Below are positions 8,500 through 19,152 of a stretch of DNA of 64,000 nt, piece by piece. Source of the DNA: Chitinivorax sp. PXF-14 (GTDB lineage: Bacteria; Pseudomonadota; Gammaproteobacteria; Burkholderiales; SCOH01). The DNA is taken from assembly GCF_040812015.1 (NCBI RefSeq), contig NZ_JBFNXJ010000005.1, positions 62,001 through 126,000 of the forward strand. Direction: 5' to 3'. The notes under the pieces are model-generated. The model ran no database searches. It had not been told where the DNA came from and saw only the letters and a program-made list of their open reading frames with translations. Numbering within the stretch: position 1 is the stretch's first letter; each line of letters begins with the position of its first letter. Position numbers and translations under genes: made by a program.

Positions 8500-8550
8500 C
8501 GATTTAGCTGGATTTATTGAGCGCCCGCAAGCAGTGTCAAATCGGCGCTA
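8500..8550 (-). promoter_or_regulatory. SAM-II riboswitch
   Basis: Minus-strand bases match the SAM-II consensus along its length. The 5-bp P1 stem GCGCC/GGCGC is perfect. The first P1 strand is followed by GATTT-G-AC, the loop ends with TTGC before the second P1 strand, and the 3' tail reads ATAAATCCAGCTAAA against the consensus ATAAAT-x2-AGCTAAA. SAM-II binds S-adenosylmethionine through an H-type pseudoknot and lowers expression of methionine genes. Here it precedes metZ. The family is best known from alphaproteobacteria. The call is from memory of the consensus, not from a covariance-model search. Confidence 0.87.
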
Positions 8551-8606
8551 TGGGCTGATCATCCGCGAATCGAGCGCACGCTGTCAAGCCGCGTCCGAGC
8601 CGGCAA

Positions 8607-10133
8607 TCAGGAGATCAGGTTCTGCTCGGCCACGCCGACGTTGAAGTCGAGGTCACGGTCCTTGTCGGTCTTGGCACTATCGCTGCGCTCCGACTCGATC
8701 TTGTCGAGGTAGGCGTCGTCGATGTCACCCGTAATGTAACGCCCGCTGAAACAGGAGGTCTCGAAGGTCTTGATATCGAAATTGCAGCGGTGCACCGACA
8801 TCTCGAGCGCATCGAGATCCTGGTAGATCACCGCATCGGCGCCGATCTCGCGTGCGATCGCGACATCGTCGCGGCCCGTCGCCAACAGCTCCTTACGTGT
8901 CGGCATGTCGATGCCGTAGACGTTGGGGAAACGCACCGGGGGCGCGGCCGAGGCGAAATACACCTTGGTCGCCCCTGCTTCGCGCGCCATCTGCACGATT
9001 TCCTTCGACGTCGTACCGCGTACGATCGAGTCATCGACGAGCAGCACATTCTTGCCCTTGAATTCGACCGCGATCGGGTTCAGCTTCTGGCGCACCGACT
9101 TCTTGCGCACGGCCTGGCCCGGCATGATGAAGGTACGGCCGATATAGCGGTTCTTCATGAAGCCTTCGCGATAGGGCAGGCCCAGGTGATTTGCCAGCTG
9201 CAGCGCTGCGGCACGGCTCGTATCGGGAATCGGGATCACCACGTCGATATCCATCCCGGGCAGGACGCGGCGCACTTTGTCGGCCAGGAACTCGCCCATG
9301 TAGAGACGCGAGGCGTGGACCGAGATGCCATCGATCACCGAATCGGGACGCGCGAAGTACACGAACTCGAAGATACAGGGTGTGTGGGTTGTCTGCGCGG
9401 CACACTGGCGGGTGAAGACCTCGCCTTCCTGAGTCACGTAGACCGCCTCACCCGGCGCCACATCGCGCACGAGCTGGAAGCCGAGCGATTCGAGCGTGAC
9501 CGATTCCGACGCCAGCATATATTCGCTGCCCGCCGCGGTTTCAGCCTTGCCCAGCACCAGCGGGCGAATGCCGTTGGGGTCGCGGAAGGCGACCAGGCCA
9601 TGCCCGGCAACCATGGCCACAACAGCATAGGCACCGCGAATCCGCTTGTGCACCTCGGCAACCGCGGCGAATACCGCATTCTCGTCGAGGCGACCACCGT
9701 TCGACTGCTTCTGCACTTCATGTGCAAACACATTGAGCAGCACTTCGGAGTCTGAATTGGTATTCACGTGGCGCAGATCGAGCTTGAACATTTCCTGCTT
9801 CAGCTGATCGGCATTGGTCAGGTTGCCGTTGTGGGCCAGCACGATACCGAACGGCGAATTCACGTAGAACGGCTGCGCCTCGGCGAGCGACGACGCCGAG
9901 CCGGCCGTGGGATAGCGCGCATGGCCGATCCCCATATTGCCGTTCAGCGAACGCATATTGCGCGTGCGGAACACGTCACGCACCAAGCCTGAGCCCTTGT
10001 GCATGTGGAAGTGCGGACCGTCGGAGGTCACGATCCCCGCGGCATCCTGGCCACGGTGCTGAAGGGTCAGCAAGCCATCGTAAAGCAACTGGTTGACCGG
10101 AGTCTTTGCGACGACACCAATAATTCCGCACAT
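8607..10133 (-). CDS. purF: Amidophosphoribosyltransferase PurF
   Basis: This 508-aa enzyme makes 5-phosphoribosylamine from PRPP and glutamine, the first committed step of purine synthesis. It starts MCGIIGVV, so Cys2 becomes the N-terminal nucleophile of the glutaminase domain. The GHARYPTAG and LAHNGNLTN segments bind glutamine. The PRPP loop [14 protein letters not shown] lies in the C-terminal phosphoribosyltransferase half. The ATG at 10133 is chosen because Met-Cys must be N-terminal; the longer reading would add two residues. It follows cvpA by 6 bp, the usual cvpA-purF pair. Confidence 0.97.
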   Translation of the reverse strand: MCGIIGVVAKTPVNQLLYDGLLTLQHRGQDAAGIVTSDGPHFHMHKGSGLVRDVFRTRNMRSLNGNMGIGHARYPTAGSASSLAEAQPFYVNSPFGIVLAHNGNLTNADQLKQEMFKLDLRHVNTNSDSEVLLNVFAHEVQKQSNGGRLDENAVFAAVAEVHKRIRGAYAVVAMVAGHGLVAFRDPNGIRPLVLGKAETAAGSEYMLASESVTLESLGFQLVRDVAPGEAVYVTQEGEVFTRQCAAQTTHTPCIFEFVYFARPDSVIDGISVHASRLYMGEFLADKVRRVLPGMDIDVVIPIPDTSRAAALQLANHLGLPYREGFMKNRYIGRTFIMPGQAVRKKSVRQKLNPIAVEFKGKNVLLVDDSIVRGTTSKEIVQMAREAGATKVYFASAAPPVRFPNVYGIDMPTRKELLATGRDDVAIAREIGADAVIYQDLDALEMSVHRCNFDIKTFETSCFSGRYITGDIDDAYLDKIESERSDSAKTDKDRDLDFNVGVAEQNLIS

Positions 10134-10139
10134 AATCAC

Positions 10140-10631
10140 TTACTCATATTTTATGTGACGAGACAGCATATCGGGCAGCCAGGGCTTGACCACCGATGCC
10201 GCCGCCTCGAACACGGGACTGAACATTGCATTCTTCCACATCGGCTCTTTCGGCAAGGATGTCAATCCCGCCAGCAGAACCAGCACCACCACGATGAAAC
10301 ACCCGCGAACCAGGCCGAATGCGGCGCCCAGAACCCGGTCGGCCCCTGTCAGGCCAATCACCTTGATAACTTCCGCCAGGGCTATCGTCAGCAAGGTCAT
10401 GATCAACAACGCCCCCAGGAACAAGCCCAGGAAGCCCGCCAGCAGCTTCAGCTCCTCGGAGGGAATCGAAGCCGGCAGCAAGGGCACCACCTCGGTGGTG
10501 TAATTGCGCGCCACCAGGAACGCAGCCACCCAGGATGCCAGCGCCATCACCTCTCGTACCGCGCCGCGCATGACACTTAACAACACCGAAAAACCGACTA
10601 TCAGCAAAACGGCGTAATCGAAAGAGGTCAT
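10140..10631 (-). CDS. cvpA: CvpA family membrane protein
   Basis: The 163-aa protein has four predicted membrane helices (about residues 6-24, 29-46, 65-90 and 105-125). It has the CvpA pattern with FDYAVLLIVGFSVLLSVMRG at the start and GADRVLGAAFGLVRG before the last helix. CvpA is needed for colicin V production in E. coli and for envelope stress resistance in other bacteria; its molecular activity is unsettled. It sits between the SPOR protein gene and purF, as in E. coli, and is probably co-transcribed with both. Confidence 0.93.
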   Translation of the reverse strand: MTSFDYAVLLIVGFSVLLSVMRGAVREVMALASWVAAFLVARNYTTEVVPLLPASIPSEELKLLAGFLGLFLGALLIMTLLTIALAEVIKVIGLTGADRVLGAAFGLVRGCFIVVVLVLLAGLTSLPKEPMWKNAMFSPVFEAAASVVKPWLPDMLSRHIKYE

Positions 10632-10681
10632 GGTGCCTTAGCTATGGGTGAATCGCACAATATCAAGCAGTATAGCCGGCC

Positions 10682-11458
10682 TTACTTGGGGACCACCACG
10701 CCGCTATAACCGAGCGACTGAAGCTTGGCCAAGGCCTTTTCCGCCTGCATACGATTGGCAAACGGGCCCGCGCGGACACGCGTCAACGGCCCCTTCGGCT
10801 CGGCGTAGGCCGGCACACCGGCGGCCGACAACTTGCTGGCCAGCTGCCGTGCCTTGGCCTCTTCGGACAAGGCTGCGACCTGGATGGCCACGGCCCCCTT
10901 CGGGTCGGCCTTGACCGCCGGCACATCCTTTGCCTCGGGCTTCGGTTTGGGCTCGGTCTTGGCCGGTTTCGCTTCCTTCTCAGCCGCTGCTGCATGCTCC
11001 ACGGCGGGCTTGGGCGTGGCGGCGGCCTCCATCTTGCGAGGTTCGGCCTTGTGTATCTCGGGTTTACTGGCTTCGGGCTTGGCGGGTGCCGGTGTGGCTT
11101 CTTTCTTGCTGACGGGCGGCTCAAGCAGCGGCGCCACGGGGGGCGTGGCCGGCATGGGCTTCGCGGCCGGTGCCGCGGGTCCCTGCGAACCGCTATCCAT
11201 GGATTTGTCGTGCGAATCGAGTGCGGACGGCCGGGCCTGGAGCGCCTTGGCGGGCTCAACCGGCTTGAGCTGTGGCGCGTCACTGACAATCTCGACGGCC
11301 TGCACGTTCACATGCTGACTGGCAGACTTGGGCTCACCGTCCAACACGTTCCACAACACGATCACGGCGATCAGGACAAGCGCGACGGCACCGACCAGGC
11401 GGCGTCTGGCGCGCTTCTTCAGTAACAGGAGTTCTTCAGCGGATGTCGGCTCGGACAT
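10682..11458 (-). CDS. SPOR-domain cell-division protein (DedD-like)
   Basis: The 258-aa protein has a short cytoplasmic N terminus with a KKRARRRL basic stretch, one membrane helix (about residues 22-41) and a long Pro/Ala/Lys-rich periplasmic linker. A C-terminal SPOR domain follows (about 185-258: AIQVAALSEEAKARQLASKL ... YAEPKGPLTRVRAGPF). SPOR domains bind denuded glycan strands at the septum. The folC-dedD-cvpA-purF order supports the DedD role. The linker is low in complexity and not conserved. Confidence 0.9.
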   Translation of the reverse strand: MSEPTSAEELLLLKKRARRRLVGAVALVLIAVIVLWNVLDGEPKSASQHVNVQAVEIVSDAPQLKPVEPAKALQARPSALDSHDKSMDSGSQGPAAPAAKPMPATPPVAPLLEPPVSKKEATPAPAKPEASKPEIHKAEPRKMEAAATPKPAVEHAAAAEKEAKPAKTEPKPKPEAKDVPAVKADPKGAVAIQVAALSEEAKARQLASKLSAAGVPAYAEPKGPLTRVRAGPFANRMQAEKALAKLQSLGYSGVVVPK

Positions 11459-11476
11459 TCAATGTGGGTATACCGG

Positions 11477-12751
11477 TCAACGCGCGCGGCGGGCCTGCAG
11501 CACGTCAGCCACGGTATAAAACGATCCAAAGGCCGCGATTCTATCATTTTCGCCAGCCTTATCACAGGCGGCGCGATAGGCTTCCGCCACGGAATCATGG
11601 ATCGAGACTTTTCCCGCCACATTGTGCCTGGCCAGCACTTCAGCCAGCGCCGACGCGGTGATGGTACGCGGCCCCTGCAGCGAGCCTACGAACCAGTGGT
11701 CGAACTGGTCTTTGACGATCTCCACCACGCTGTCGATATCCTTGTCGCCGAGCATGGCGAACACGGCATAGGAGTGCTCGAAATACCCCATGGTCTTGAG
11801 GCTCGCGACCAGCGCACGGGCGGCGTGAGGGTTGTGCCCGACATCAAGCACCACGGCCGGCCGGCCTGGCATGACCTGGAACCGGCCGGGCCAGTCGACC
11901 TGCAACAAACCGCGTTTGATGTCGCCAACGCCAACCGGTAATAGCGCCCGCAACTCATCGAGTGCAGCCAGTGCGGCGCAGGCATTGCCAAGTTGATAGG
12001 CGCCTCGCAGCGCTGGGAACGGCAGCGACAAATGCTTGCCCTGGCGCCCCCAGAATGCCCACTGCAACTCCTGGCGGGTGAAGCCGAAATCCTTGCCGAT
12101 CAACTGCAAGTCGGCACCAATTGCCTTGGCATGATCGAGCAAACGTTGTGGCGGATTCACATCGGCACACAGCGCAGGCTTGCCCGCACGGAAAATACCT
12201 GCCTTCTCGAAACCGATCTGCTCACGGTCATCGCCAAGATAGACCTGATGATCGAGGTCCACGCTGACCACGACGGCACAATCGGGCTCGAACACATTAA
12301 CCGCATCGAGACGCCCTCCCAGGCCAACCTCGAGAATGGCGACATCGACCTGGCGCGACACGAAGTGCTGCATCGCGACCAGCGTACCGAACTCGAAATA
12401 AGTCAGCGGCGTCTCGCCCCTGCCTCGCTCGACAGCCTCGAACGAGTGCATCAAGGCATCATCGTCGATCGCCTGCAGATCGACCGAGACCCGCTCGTGG
12501 TATCGCAACAGATGAGGCGAGGTGTAGCAGCCGACGCGGTAGCCGGCCGCGGTCAGGATCGTCGCCATGAAGGCGCAGACCGAGCCCTTGCCATTGGTCC
12601 CGCCGACCGTGATGACCGGGAAAGCTGGGTGCAGCCCCATCCGGTCGCGCACCGTCGCTACGCGTTCAAGGCCAAGCTCGATCGCGGTGGGATGCAGCGA
12701 TTCCAGGTAGACAAGCCAATCGTCCACCGATGCAAAGGCAGTTGAGGTCAT
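11477..12751 (-). CDS. folC: Bifunctional folylpolyglutamate / dihydrofolate synthase FolC
   Basis: The 424-aa protein adds L-glutamate to dihydropteroate and to folates using ATP. It shows the Mur-ligase-type P-loop ITVGGTNGKGSVCAF near residue 48, TSPHLLRYHERV, the metal-binding EVGLGGRLDAVN and the C-terminal DVGHNPHAA. The ATG at 12751 is preferred over the TTG just before it. It starts 10 bp after the accD stop codon and is 18 bp ahead of the SPOR gene, so it belongs to one transcription unit. Confidence 0.96.
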   Translation of the reverse strand: MTSTAFASVDDWLVYLESLHPTAIELGLERVATVRDRMGLHPAFPVITVGGTNGKGSVCAFMATILTAAGYRVGCYTSPHLLRYHERVSVDLQAIDDDALMHSFEAVERGRGETPLTYFEFGTLVAMQHFVSRQVDVAILEVGLGGRLDAVNVFEPDCAVVVSVDLDHQVYLGDDREQIGFEKAGIFRAGKPALCADVNPPQRLLDHAKAIGADLQLIGKDFGFTRQELQWAFWGRQGKHLSLPFPALRGAYQLGNACAALAALDELRALLPVGVGDIKRGLLQVDWPGRFQVMPGRPAVVLDVGHNPHAARALVASLKTMGYFEHSYAVFAMLGDKDIDSVVEIVKDQFDHWFVGSLQGPRTITASALAEVLARHNVAGKVSIHDSVAEAYRAACDKAGENDRIAAFGSFYTVADVLQARRAR

Positions 12752-12761
12752 CAAGTCCGAA

Positions 12762-13631
<870 letters not shown>

Positions 13632-13659
13632 GGTTTCTTCCATCCCGTTCCCTAGCGAT

Positions 13660-14460
13660 TCAGGAGCGATCGAGCGCCAGTCGGATACCAGACACGAGGG
13701 AGCGAATCCGCTCGACAGCATCGACCCCACCTGCGGTTTCGATTTCCTGAATCAAACGGCTACCAATCACCACGGCATCGGACACCTGGCTGACGGCACG
13801 TGCCGTTTCGCCATCGCGGATACCGAAGCCGACACCGATCGGCAGCTTGATATGCTTGCGCAACAGTGGCATGCGAGCAGCCACCTCCGACATATCCAGA
13901 TTGGCGGCCCCGGTCACGCCCTTCAATGAGACATAATAGACATAACCGCTCGCCAATTCGCCTACCTTTTCAATGCGGGACTCCGGCGTCGTCGGCGCGA
14001 GCAGAAAGATCGGCGCCAGGCCGCGCTTCGACAGCACCGAGACCAGATCGTCAGCCTCTTCGGGCGGCAAATCGACCGTCAGCAGACCATCGACACCGGC
14101 AGCCGCAGCGGTATCGGCAAAAGCCTCATACCCCATCGCCTCGACTGGATTCGCATAGCCCATCAGCACCACGGGGGTGGTGACATTGGTCTTGCGAAAC
14201 TCGGCCGTCATCGCGATCACGTCACGCAGGCTGACGCCAAACTTCAAGGCGCGCTCGGTTGCCCGCTGGATCACCGGGCCATCGGCCATCGGATCGGAAA
14301 ACGGTACGCCAAGCTCGATAATGTCGGCTCCCGCCTCGACCAGTGCATGCATCAGCGGCACGGTCAGTACGGGCGAAGGATCCCCCGCCGTAATGTAAGG
14401 GATCAGCGCCTTGCGACCTTGCGCCTGCAATGCAGCGAATACAGATTCAATTCTGGACAT
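13660..14460 (-). CDS. trpA: Tryptophan synthase alpha subunit TrpA
   Basis: The 266-aa TIM barrel cleaves indole-3-glycerol phosphate to indole and glyceraldehyde-3-phosphate. The catalytic Glu and Asp lie in the segment [19 protein letters not shown] near residues 48-60. The phosphate-binding [12 protein letters not shown] and VVIGSRLI loops are present. The start at 14460 gives [11 protein letters not shown], the family start. It works as an alpha2-beta2 complex with TrpB, encoded 81 bp upstream. Confidence 0.97.
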   Translation of the reverse strand: MSRIESVFAALQAQGRKALIPYITAGDPSPVLTVPLMHALVEAGADIIELGVPFSDPMADGPVIQRATERALKFGVSLRDVIAMTAEFRKTNVTTPVVLMGYANPVEAMGYEAFADTAAAAGVDGLLTVDLPPEEADDLVSVLSKRGLAPIFLLAPTTPESRIEKVGELASGYVYYVSLKGVTGAANLDMSEVAARMPLLRKHIKLPIGVGFGIRDGETARAVSQVSDAVVIGSRLIQEIETAGGVDAVERIRSLVSGIRLALDRS

Positions 14461-14541
14461 GTTTAAGCGTCGGACTCTACTTGACGGCCCTTCCGGCCGC
14501 GTATTGGGAGAAACCCGCACCGGGCACGGGCCCGGCCGGGG

Positions 14542-15741
14542 TCAGACCTCGATGCCGGACAGGCGCGCGACGGTCGGGATATCCTTGTCGCCACGGCCGG
14601 ACAGGTTGACGAGAATCACCTTGTCCTTGCCGAGCGTCGGCGCCAGTCGCTTGGCGTAGGCCAGCGCATGGCTCGATTCCAGTGCCGGGATAATGCCTTC
14701 GAAGTGGCACAGATCGTGAAATGCCTGCAGCGCCTCGCCATCGTTGGCAGCCACATACTCGGCGCGCCCGGTGTCCTTGAGATAACTATGCTCGGGGCCT
14801 ACGCCAGGATAGTCGAGACCGGCGGAAATCGAATGCGTCTCGATGATCTGGCCGTTTGCATCCTGCATCAGGTAAGTGCGGTTGCCGTGCAGCACGCCGG
14901 GGGTGCCGGCGGACAGCGGCGCCGCATGATGTCCGGTTTCGACCCCTTCGCCACCGGCTTCGACGCCGATCAGACGCACTCCATCGACAGGGATATAGGG
15001 GTAGAAGATACCGATCGCGTTGGAGCCGCCCCCCACGCAGGCGACAACCACATCGGGTTGACGGCCGATCATGTCGGGCATCTGCACCTTGCACTCCTCG
15101 CCGATGACACTGGCGAAATCGCGCACCATTTTCGGATAGGGGTGGGGGCCGGCGGCGGTGCCGAGAATGTAAAACGTGCTGTCGACGTTGGTGACCCAAT
15201 CACGCATCGCTTCGTTGAGCGCGTCCTTGAGCGTCTTGGAGCCGCTCTCGACAGGCACCACGGTAGCGCCAAGCAGCTTCATGCGGTACACATTGGCCGC
15301 CTGCCGCTTGACATCCTCGGAGCCCATATAGACCACACATTCCATGCCGAAACGCGCGGCAACGGTGGCCGATGCCACACCATGCTGGCCCGCTCCGGTT
15401 TCCGCAATCACGCGCTTCTTGCCCATGCGCTTGGCCAGTAGGGCCTGACCGATGGTGTTATTGATCTTGTGGGCGCCGGTGTGATTCAAATCCTCGCGCT
15501 TCAGGTAAATCTGCGCGCCGCCGAGCGATTCGGACCAGTGTTTGGCATGGTAGATCGGGCTCGGGCGCCCGACATAGTGCTTGAGCTCGTGGCGGAATTC
15601 GGCGAGGAATTCCGGGTCCGTCCGGTAGTGCTCGTACTGCTGGCGCAGTTCGTCGAGCGCGGTCATCAGGGTCTCTGCCACATACATGCCGCCGTAAGGG
15701 CCAAAATGGCCGCGTGCATCGGGAAGGTCATACATTTGCAT
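14542..15741 (-). CDS. trpB: Tryptophan synthase beta subunit TrpB
   Basis: The 399-aa PLP enzyme condenses indole with serine to tryptophan. The Schiff-base lysine is in [11 protein letters not shown], followed by [10 protein letters not shown], and the phosphate-binding loop is [10 protein letters not shown]. The start [18 protein letters not shown] is typical. Its first 14 bases overlap the end of trpF, which suggests translational coupling. The open frame extends 43 codons further upstream into trpF, but those residues are antigenic noise from the other frame. Confidence 0.97.
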   Translation of the reverse strand: MQMYDLPDARGHFGPYGGMYVAETLMTALDELRQQYEHYRTDPEFLAEFRHELKHYVGRPSPIYHAKHWSESLGGAQIYLKREDLNHTGAHKINNTIGQALLAKRMGKKRVIAETGAGQHGVASATVAARFGMECVVYMGSEDVKRQAANVYRMKLLGATVVPVESGSKTLKDALNEAMRDWVTNVDSTFYILGTAAGPHPYPKMVRDFASVIGEECKVQMPDMIGRQPDVVVACVGGGSNAIGIFYPYIPVDGVRLIGVEAGGEGVETGHHAAPLSAGTPGVLHGNRTYLMQDANGQIIETHSISAGLDYPGVGPEHSYLKDTGRAEYVAANDGEALQAFHDLCHFEGIIPALESSHALAYAKRLAPTLGKDKVILVNLSGRGDKDIPTVARLSGIEV

Positions 15742-16354
15742 TGCGTACTCCGTTGATGAAGGCCGCGATCTTGCTCGCGTCCTTGATGCCTTTGCTTGAT
15801 TCCACGCCGCTCGACACATCGACGGCCCAGGGCCGTACCGCGCGCGCAGCAGATTCGACATTGGCGGCATCGAGGCCGCCGGAGAGGATGACGGGTAACG
15901 GCAATTGAGGTGGGATCAATGTCCAGTCGAAAGTAGCACCCGTGCCACCAGGCACGCCTTCGACATAGGCATCGAGCAACAAGCCCCGTGCGGATGCGTA
16001 TCGCTCCGCATATTCTAGCAAATTCAGGCCCGGCTTGACCCTCACCGCCTTGATATAGGGCCGGTCGAACTGCTCACAGTAACCGGGTGACTCATCACCG
16101 TGAAACTGCAGCAGGTCGAGACGGCCGGTCTTGAGCGCATGCACCACCTCGTCGGCCGCTGCGTCGACAAACAGGCCGACGGAGGTGACAAAGGGGGGCA
16201 TGCCAGCCACCAGCTTCGCCGCCTGCGGTGGCTCGACATAACGCGGGCTCTTGCCGTAGAAGACAAAACCCAGTGCGTCGGCGCCCGCACTAACGGCCGC
16301 GTCGACGTCACACGCCCGCGTCAGCCCGCAAATCTTGATCCGGGGAATAAACAT
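15728..16354 (-). CDS. trpF: Phosphoribosylanthranilate isomerase TrpF
   Basis: The 208-aa TIM barrel isomerises N-(5'-phosphoribosyl)anthranilate. The catalytic cysteine is in IKICGLTR near residue 9 and the catalytic aspartate in [26 protein letters not shown] and [11 protein letters not shown] are family segments, and it ends with a phosphate-binding [12 protein letters not shown] loop. The trpF-trpB-trpA-accD order is common in beta- and gammaproteobacteria. The 3' end overlaps trpB by 14 bp. Confidence 0.97.
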   Translation of the reverse strand: MFIPRIKICGLTRACDVDAAVSAGADALGFVFYGKSPRYVEPPQAAKLVAGMPPFVTSVGLFVDAAADEVVHALKTGRLDLLQFHGDESPGYCEQFDRPYIKAVRVKPGLNLLEYAERYASARGLLLDAYVEGVPGGTGATFDWTLIPPQLPLPVILSGGLDAANVESAARAVRPWAVDVSSGVESSKGIKDASKIAAFINGVRNANV

Positions 16355-16428
16355 TCACGACTCGTGAACAGGAACAGCCGGAAATTATAAAGGCTCGCGC
16401 AGCCCGACGCGAGCCCGGATCAACCCCA

Positions 16429-18135
16429 TCAGCCAGGCAGGCTAACATTGGTGCGCATGAGACGGGCCATGCCGGCCTGCTCGGCCGAACCGGATTCGAT
16501 CACCTCGTCCAGAATCTCGTTGGCGCTCTCTGCATCCCCCATGTCGAAGTAGGCACGCGCGAGGTCGATCTTGATTGCGATTGGGTCGCCCTCGGCCGGC
16601 TGCACAGGCTCAGGGGCGATATTCGACGGAGACTCCTTGGCCAGAGGCGCGTCGAGGTTCAGGTCGATACCCGTCAGATCGAGTTCGATTTTCCGGTCAA
16701 GCACTTCTGGGATCGGGAATGGCGCCGGCATGGGCGCTTCGCTTTCTCCAGAGTCAAACTCGAAATCAAAATCGAGCACCTTGGCAGGGTCGATGCTCTG
16801 ATAGCTGGGCTGATGCAGCACCGTAGCTTCCACCGGGGCCGGCTCGAGCTCAGCCAGAGGGGCCTGGTCCGCCGCCAGCGGCAACCCCGCCTGCACCTGG
16901 ACCGCAACACCATCCGCCTCAGGCAGCAACAGGTTGAAAGCGCCATCGCCGCCAAGCACACGGCCTGGTGCAGGACGCATCAGCGGCACAGCATGCTCCG
17001 CCGCCGTCTGCGTGCTCTCCCGCACAGCCTCTGGCTCGTATTCTGGCAGCTGCAAATCCACTTCCGGCGACGGCTCGGCCTGCTCGCCAAAAACAAGATC
17101 GGCCTCCGGCACCATCTCCATCGGCGCCTGATGGGTCTCCAACGGCAGCGCTGTTTCGAGCTTGCCTTCCGTCACGGCGGGGGAAATGGGCAGGACGGGT
17201 ACCGCCGCCTCGCCTGGCGTCGCCACGCCGAGGGTATGCGCCAGCTCCATGGCCCGCAGCCAGAACGCCTCATCGCCCGCGACGCCATGCGCCCGCATTT
17301 CACCGAGCACATCTTCAAAAGCAGGGGTCTCCCGGCGATTGGCATAAATTTCAAGCAGCTTGAGGCGCACATCCTGGCGATCAGGCATCTTGTTCAAGGC
17401 GTCGCGCAGAATCTCTTCCGCCTGGTTGTCCCGGCCATAGGCCAAATAGACTTCGGCCTCGGCAACCGGATCGATCGACACCTGATCCATCGGATCCGCA
17501 GCCTGGGTATCGGCTTGCAGCAACGAGCTCATGGTCAGCGTCGTATCAATCACCGCGCCGCCGGTACTCCCGATCACCACATTTTTGAGCGGCGCATGGC
17601 TGGCCAGCAGGCTATCCTCGAACAGCGGCACGCTGGGCTTGGCACGGCGTCGCCGGATCAGCCATCCAGCCGCCAGCAACACGGCCCCCGCCCCGGCGGC
17701 GGCAGCACCGTACCATGCCTCGGCCGGTAGCTGCGACGACCAGTCGGGTGCAGCCGTAGGTACCAACTTGGGCAGCGCCTTCAGCGGCTGCGGGGCGGGC
17801 TCGCCAGATGCCGCTGCCAGGGGGGGCGCAGAAGACTCACTCGGGGCAAGCTCGCCTTTCTCAGCCTTCGTGTCGGCCGTTGCAGCAGGTGCAACCTGAA
17901 CCGGCGCCTGGCTAAGCGATTTACGCAGGGTTGTCATCTCCCGTTCCAGCGCGGCGCTACGCTGTTCTGCCGCTTGGAGCGCTTGTCGTTGCTCGGCAAC
18001 GGCCTGTTCCAGCGTTTGAATTTTTGCAGCCAGATCAGGCGAGTTCCCCTGCTGCTCCGGGGATTCGGCCACAGCAGCAGTCGCCAACGCAAACGACAAG
18101 GTGGCAAACGAGGAGAAACGGGACAACTTGAACAT
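16429..18135 (-). CDS. Second FimV-like protein lacking LysM and N-terminal domains
   Basis: The 568-aa protein has a signal peptide (MFKLSRFSSFATLSFALATA), a coiled coil (about residues 30-75), a Pro/Ala-rich stretch and one membrane helix with RRRR (about 140-165). A TPR-like segment AEAEVYLAYGRDNQAEEILR (about 222-268) and an acidic linker follow. The FimV C-terminal motif [20 protein letters not shown] closes it (about 520-565). From the membrane helix on it matches fimV at 19153-21906, but it has no LysM and no FimV N-terminal domain. It lies between truA and trpF. A role as a polar scaffold related to type IV pili or twitching is inferred from FimV only. Confidence 0.85.
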   Translation of the reverse strand: MFKLSRFSSFATLSFALATAAVAESPEQQGNSPDLAAKIQTLEQAVAEQRQALQAAEQRSAALEREMTTLRKSLSQAPVQVAPAATADTKAEKGELAPSESSAPPLAAASGEPAPQPLKALPKLVPTAAPDWSSQLPAEAWYGAAAAGAGAVLLAAGWLIRRRRAKPSVPLFEDSLLASHAPLKNVVIGSTGGAVIDTTLTMSSLLQADTQAADPMDQVSIDPVAEAEVYLAYGRDNQAEEILRDALNKMPDRQDVRLKLLEIYANRRETPAFEDVLGEMRAHGVAGDEAFWLRAMELAHTLGVATPGEAAVPVLPISPAVTEGKLETALPLETHQAPMEMVPEADLVFGEQAEPSPEVDLQLPEYEPEAVRESTQTAAEHAVPLMRPAPGRVLGGDGAFNLLLPEADGVAVQVQAGLPLAADQAPLAELEPAPVEATVLHQPSYQSIDPAKVLDFDFEFDSGESEAPMPAPFPIPEVLDRKIELDLTGIDLNLDAPLAKESPSNIAPEPVQPAEGDPIAIKIDLARAYFDMGDAESANEILDEVIESGSAEQAGMARLMRTNVSLPG

Positions 18136-18206
18136 GAAAAGCTCGGCTCTATTTTTGAACAACGATTTGGATAACACCGCAACGCACGATATCGACAACG
18201 TCGCCA

Positions 18207-18998
18207 CTAGCACGCACGCGGCAGAATCAAGCCACCCCGAGCCAGCTCGGCGAGCCCTGAGTCAGGGGGATACTCCACACCGCTCAGATACAGTCCATCG
18301 GGAGAAAAGGTAGGCGCGGCCAGCTTGCGGTCCCGCGACAAGAGCACATCACGCATCCACTCTGGTGGATGCCTTCCACTCCCAACATAGACCAAGCAAC
18401 CAACGATATTGCGCACCATGTGATGCAGGAAGGCATTGGCACGCAACTCAAGCGAAATCAGGCCATCATCCAGGCGAATACCGAGCTGCGTCAGCTGTTT
18501 GACGGGCGACTTGGCCTGGCACTCGGCGGCCCTGAATGCACTGAAATCATGCTCACCGAGCAGATAGGCAGCAGCCTCTCGCATGAAATCGACATTCAAT
18601 TGATTATGACACCATCCTGCCCGCCCCTGCAATAATGCAGAACGCACGGGGTGGCTGAACAACAGGTAACGATAACGCCTACCGACGGCACTGAAGCGTG
18701 CGTGGAAATCATCCGCGACGGGCTGCGCCCATCTCACGGCGATCGATGCCGGCAGGTATCGATTCACCCCGCGCACCCAGGCGGTCAGCGGCCTGTTGGC
18801 CGTGGTATCAAAATGGACGACCTGCATGGCTGCATGCACGCCGGCATCGGTCCTTCCCGCGGCAAACACGGCCACAGGCTCGCTCGCCAGCTCGGACAAC
18901 GCAGCCTCCAGCTTATCCTGGACCGTGTTGCGATTAGGCTGCGACTGCCAGCCGTTGTATGGCCGGCCATCATACTCTAGCCCCAATGCAATTCTCAT
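18207..18998 (-). CDS. truA: tRNA pseudouridine(38-40) synthase TruA
   Basis: The 263-aa enzyme converts uridines 38-40 of the tRNA anticodon arm to pseudouridine. The catalytic aspartate is Asp51 in [26 protein letters not shown] at the start and [17 protein letters not shown] near the C terminus are family segments. The start is the ATG at 18998, beginning [11 protein letters not shown]; a longer open frame runs 110 codons back into fimV and is not real coding. fimV-truA adjacency is common in proteobacteria; here truA is flanked by FimV-type genes on both sides. Confidence 0.96.
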   Translation of the reverse strand: MRIALGLEYDGRPYNGWQSQPNRNTVQDKLEAALSELASEPVAVFAAGRTDAGVHAAMQVVHFDTTANRPLTAWVRGVNRYLPASIAVRWAQPVADDFHARFSAVGRRYRYLLFSHPVRSALLQGRAGWCHNQLNVDFMREAAAYLLGEHDFSAFRAAECQAKSPVKQLTQLGIRLDDGLISLELRANAFLHHMVRNIVGCLVYVGSGRHPPEWMRDVLLSRDRKLAAPTFSPDGLYLSGVEYPPDSGLAELARGGLILPRAC

Positions 18999-19106
18999 CA
19001 AACCACCAAGCGTCTGGACATGCCGGCTTATCGACAACGCCCCCCCAGTCCAGCAACGCTGGCCGAACGGGATGTCATGTCTAAGCAGTCCCGGGTTAAA
19101 TGCAAA

Positions 19107-19137
19107 CGGCGGCAGACGAGAAACTCGCCTGCCGCCG
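19107..19137 (-). terminator. Strong hairpin after fimV
   Basis: A 14-bp stem CGGCGGCAG-A-CGAG / CTCG-C-CTGCCGCCG with one mismatch and an AAA/TTT loop lies 15 bp past the fimV stop codon. On the minus strand it is followed by TTTGCATTT. This is a likely terminator or 3'-end stabiliser that separates fimV from truA. Confidence 0.65.
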
Positions 19138-19152
19138 ATCACGACTAATGGT

